From Faecalibacter rhinopitheci (GTDB taxonomy: Bacteria; Bacteroidota; Bacteroidia; Flavobacteriales; Weeksellaceae), in contig NZ_JADGIK010000006.1 of assembly GCF_015234135.1 (NCBI RefSeq), forward strand, positions 186,001 to 250,000: 64,000 nt of DNA, read 5' to 3'. The notes under the pieces were generated by a model. That model saw only the letters and a list, made by a program, of their open reading frames with translations. It searched no databases and was not told where the DNA came from. Position numbers and translations under genes: made by a program. Below, piece by piece: positions 63,019 to 64,000 of this stretch (positions are counted from its first letter, which is position 1; every line of letters begins with the position of its first letter).

Positions 63019-64000
63019 ATGAAAAGGTCGATTATTTTATTGTCTTTATTTGGTGCTTCAATTTTGAATGCACAAATTAATGATTCGATACCGAATCAAG
63101 AAGAAATTAGTCTTCAAGAAGTTTCTATTACCGAGAAATTACCGATTACAGTTGAGAAAATATCCAACAAAATTCTGCAAAAAAAGAATTTAGGACAGGA
63201 TATTCCTACCTTATTAAATGGTGCGACATCTGTTATTACATCGACAGAAGCCGGAAATGGAATTGGATATTCTACAATTCGAATTCGTGGATTAAATGAA
63301 TCTTCCATTAATGTAACTTTAAATGGTATTCCATTGAATAATGCCGAATCCCAAGGTGTATTCTGGGTCAATATGCCCGATTTAGCTTCATCCACCAACT
63401 CTATGATTATTCAGCGTGGTGTAGGAACCTCATCCAATGGAATGGCTTCTTTTGGAGCAAGTGTCAATATTGAATCACAAAATCCATCCAAAGATCCTTA
63501 TGCTGAAGCGAATCTATCGTTCGGTAGTTTTAATGCACAGAAATATACTATTCAAGCTGGTACAGGTAAAATTCTAAACAATAAATTAAGCATTGATGGA
63601 CGATTCTCTAAAATCAATTCGGATGGATTTATTGATCGTGCAACAGCAGATTTAATTGGCTATGATATCACTGCGCTTTATCAAATCAATGATAAAACAA
63701 GTTTTCGTTTCCAAAATATGTACGGAAAAGAAAAAACATATCAAGCCTGGAACGGAATTGATGGCGAAGCAATGAAACGTAACCGTCGTTTTAATTCGGC
63801 AGGTGCAATTTATAATGAAGATTGGACGGAAGTTATTGGATATTATAATAATGAAATTGACGATTACCAACAAAATCATTATTTTCTAACATGGAATCAG
63901 CTCTATGGTAAAGGTTGGAAATCGAATGTGACATTGCATTACACCAAAGGAAAAGGATATTTTGAAAATTATAAACAAGATGAACGTTTGTCGAAATATA
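63019..64000 (+). CDS. TonB-dependent receptor under TPP control, N-terminal part
   Basis: The frame opens at ATG 63019 and continues past the window end (327 codons visible). A signal peptide (MKRSIILLSLFGASILNAQ) is followed by a TonB-plug domain with DIPTLLNGATSVITSTEAGNG, TIRIRGLNESSINVTLNGIPLNN and MIIQRGVGTSSNGMASFGASVNIES. The first barrel strands (ANLSFGSFNAQKYTIQAG) come next. With the TPP riboswitch upstream, the likely substrate is thiamine or a precursor crossing the outer membrane. No carboxypeptidase-like domain precedes the plug. Confidence 0.9.
   Translation, partial: MKRSIILLSLFGASILNAQINDSIPNQEEISLQEVSITEKLPITVEKISNKILQKKNLGQDIPTLLNGATSVITSTEAGNGIGYSTIRIRGLNESSINVTLNGIPLNNAESQGVFWVNMPDLASSTNSMIIQRGVGTSSNGMASFGASVNIESQNPSKDPYAEANLSFGSFNAQKYTIQAGTGKILNNKLSIDGRFSKINSDGFIDRATADLIGYDITALYQINDKTSFRFQNMYGKEKTYQAWNGIDGEAMKRNRRFNSAGAIYNEDWTEVIGYYNNEIDDYQQNHYFLTWNQLYGKGWKSNVTLHYTKGKGYFENYKQDERLSKY

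Noticed and set aside
63114-63879. Two minus-strand ORFs at the right end
   Set aside because: They are antisense to the TonB-dependent receptor, whose frame is open to the window edge with clear plug motifs.
1-64000. Prophage, insertion sequence, CRISPR or defence island
   Set aside because: I found no transposase, integrase, capsid, cas, restriction-modification or toxin-antitoxin gene, and no att-like direct repeats at the tRNA genes.

Overview
The window is a chromosomal segment of a low-GC Flavobacteriia bacterium, most like Weeksellaceae such as Empedobacter or Chryseobacterium relatives. This placement rests on gene content and signals rather than a database match. The signals are TTTG/TTG...TAnnTTTG promoters characteristic of Bacteroidetes, many DUF families typical of the phylum (DUF2480, DUF2141, DUF3857 pairs), a type IX secretion C-terminal sorting domain, SusC/TonB-like outer-membrane barrels, and little Shine-Dalgarno use. 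Almost everything is housekeeping. There is no phage, insertion sequence or CRISPR array.

Layout. 1-8.2 kb: the end of a POT peptide transporter, a secreted thioredoxin, ComEC, a DUF2141 protein, an ECF sigma / membrane-spanning anti-sigma pair with an upstream lipoprotein, lpxB and a DUF2480 protein. 8.2-18.6 kb: a large outer-membrane barrel protein, a methylmalonyl-CoA mutase large subunit without its usual partner, a degenerate MenE-like protein, era, a universal stress protein and a DUF445 protein. 18.6-26.4 kb: ecotin, tRNA-Asn, a DUF2459 protein, clpB, and a small AT-rich accessory island holding a start-less secreted peptide frame, a TonB-receptor-like barrel and a secreted protein. 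26.4-37.3 kb: cysE-cysK, a DUF2147 protein, an MsbA-like exporter, mazG-like-aroA, and dtd with two DUF3857/transglutaminase proteins. 37.4-40 kb: a two-component system with a TPR-bearing kinase.

40.2-45.2 kb is an operon for phenylalanine/tyrosine synthesis (pheA, aminotransferase, tyrA, DAHP synthase-chorismate mutase, then rsgA). Just upstream of pheA I read a 28-codon leader ORF with 11 aromatic codons (six Phe, four Tyr, one Trp), then a strong intrinsic terminator. A six-base segment in the leader ORF is complementary to the 5' arm of that terminator. This is a complete transcription-attenuation layout and the most interesting feature of the window.

45.3-56.6 kb: a GldA-like ATPase, a thioredoxin, ychF, a T9SS cargo protein, a methionine aminotransferase, a topoisomerase IV operon (parE, a membrane protein, parC, rhomboid) and a NlpC/P60 lipoprotein. 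56.8-57.9 kb: four tRNA-Glu genes (three identical) interleaved with rpsT. 58-64 kb: purK-purE, an EEP-family phosphatase/nuclease, a TPR membrane protein, a small GNAT protein, and a TPP riboswitch controlling a TonB-dependent receptor that runs off the window end.

Many convergent gene pairs are separated by clean bidirectional intrinsic terminators, which help define the operons.
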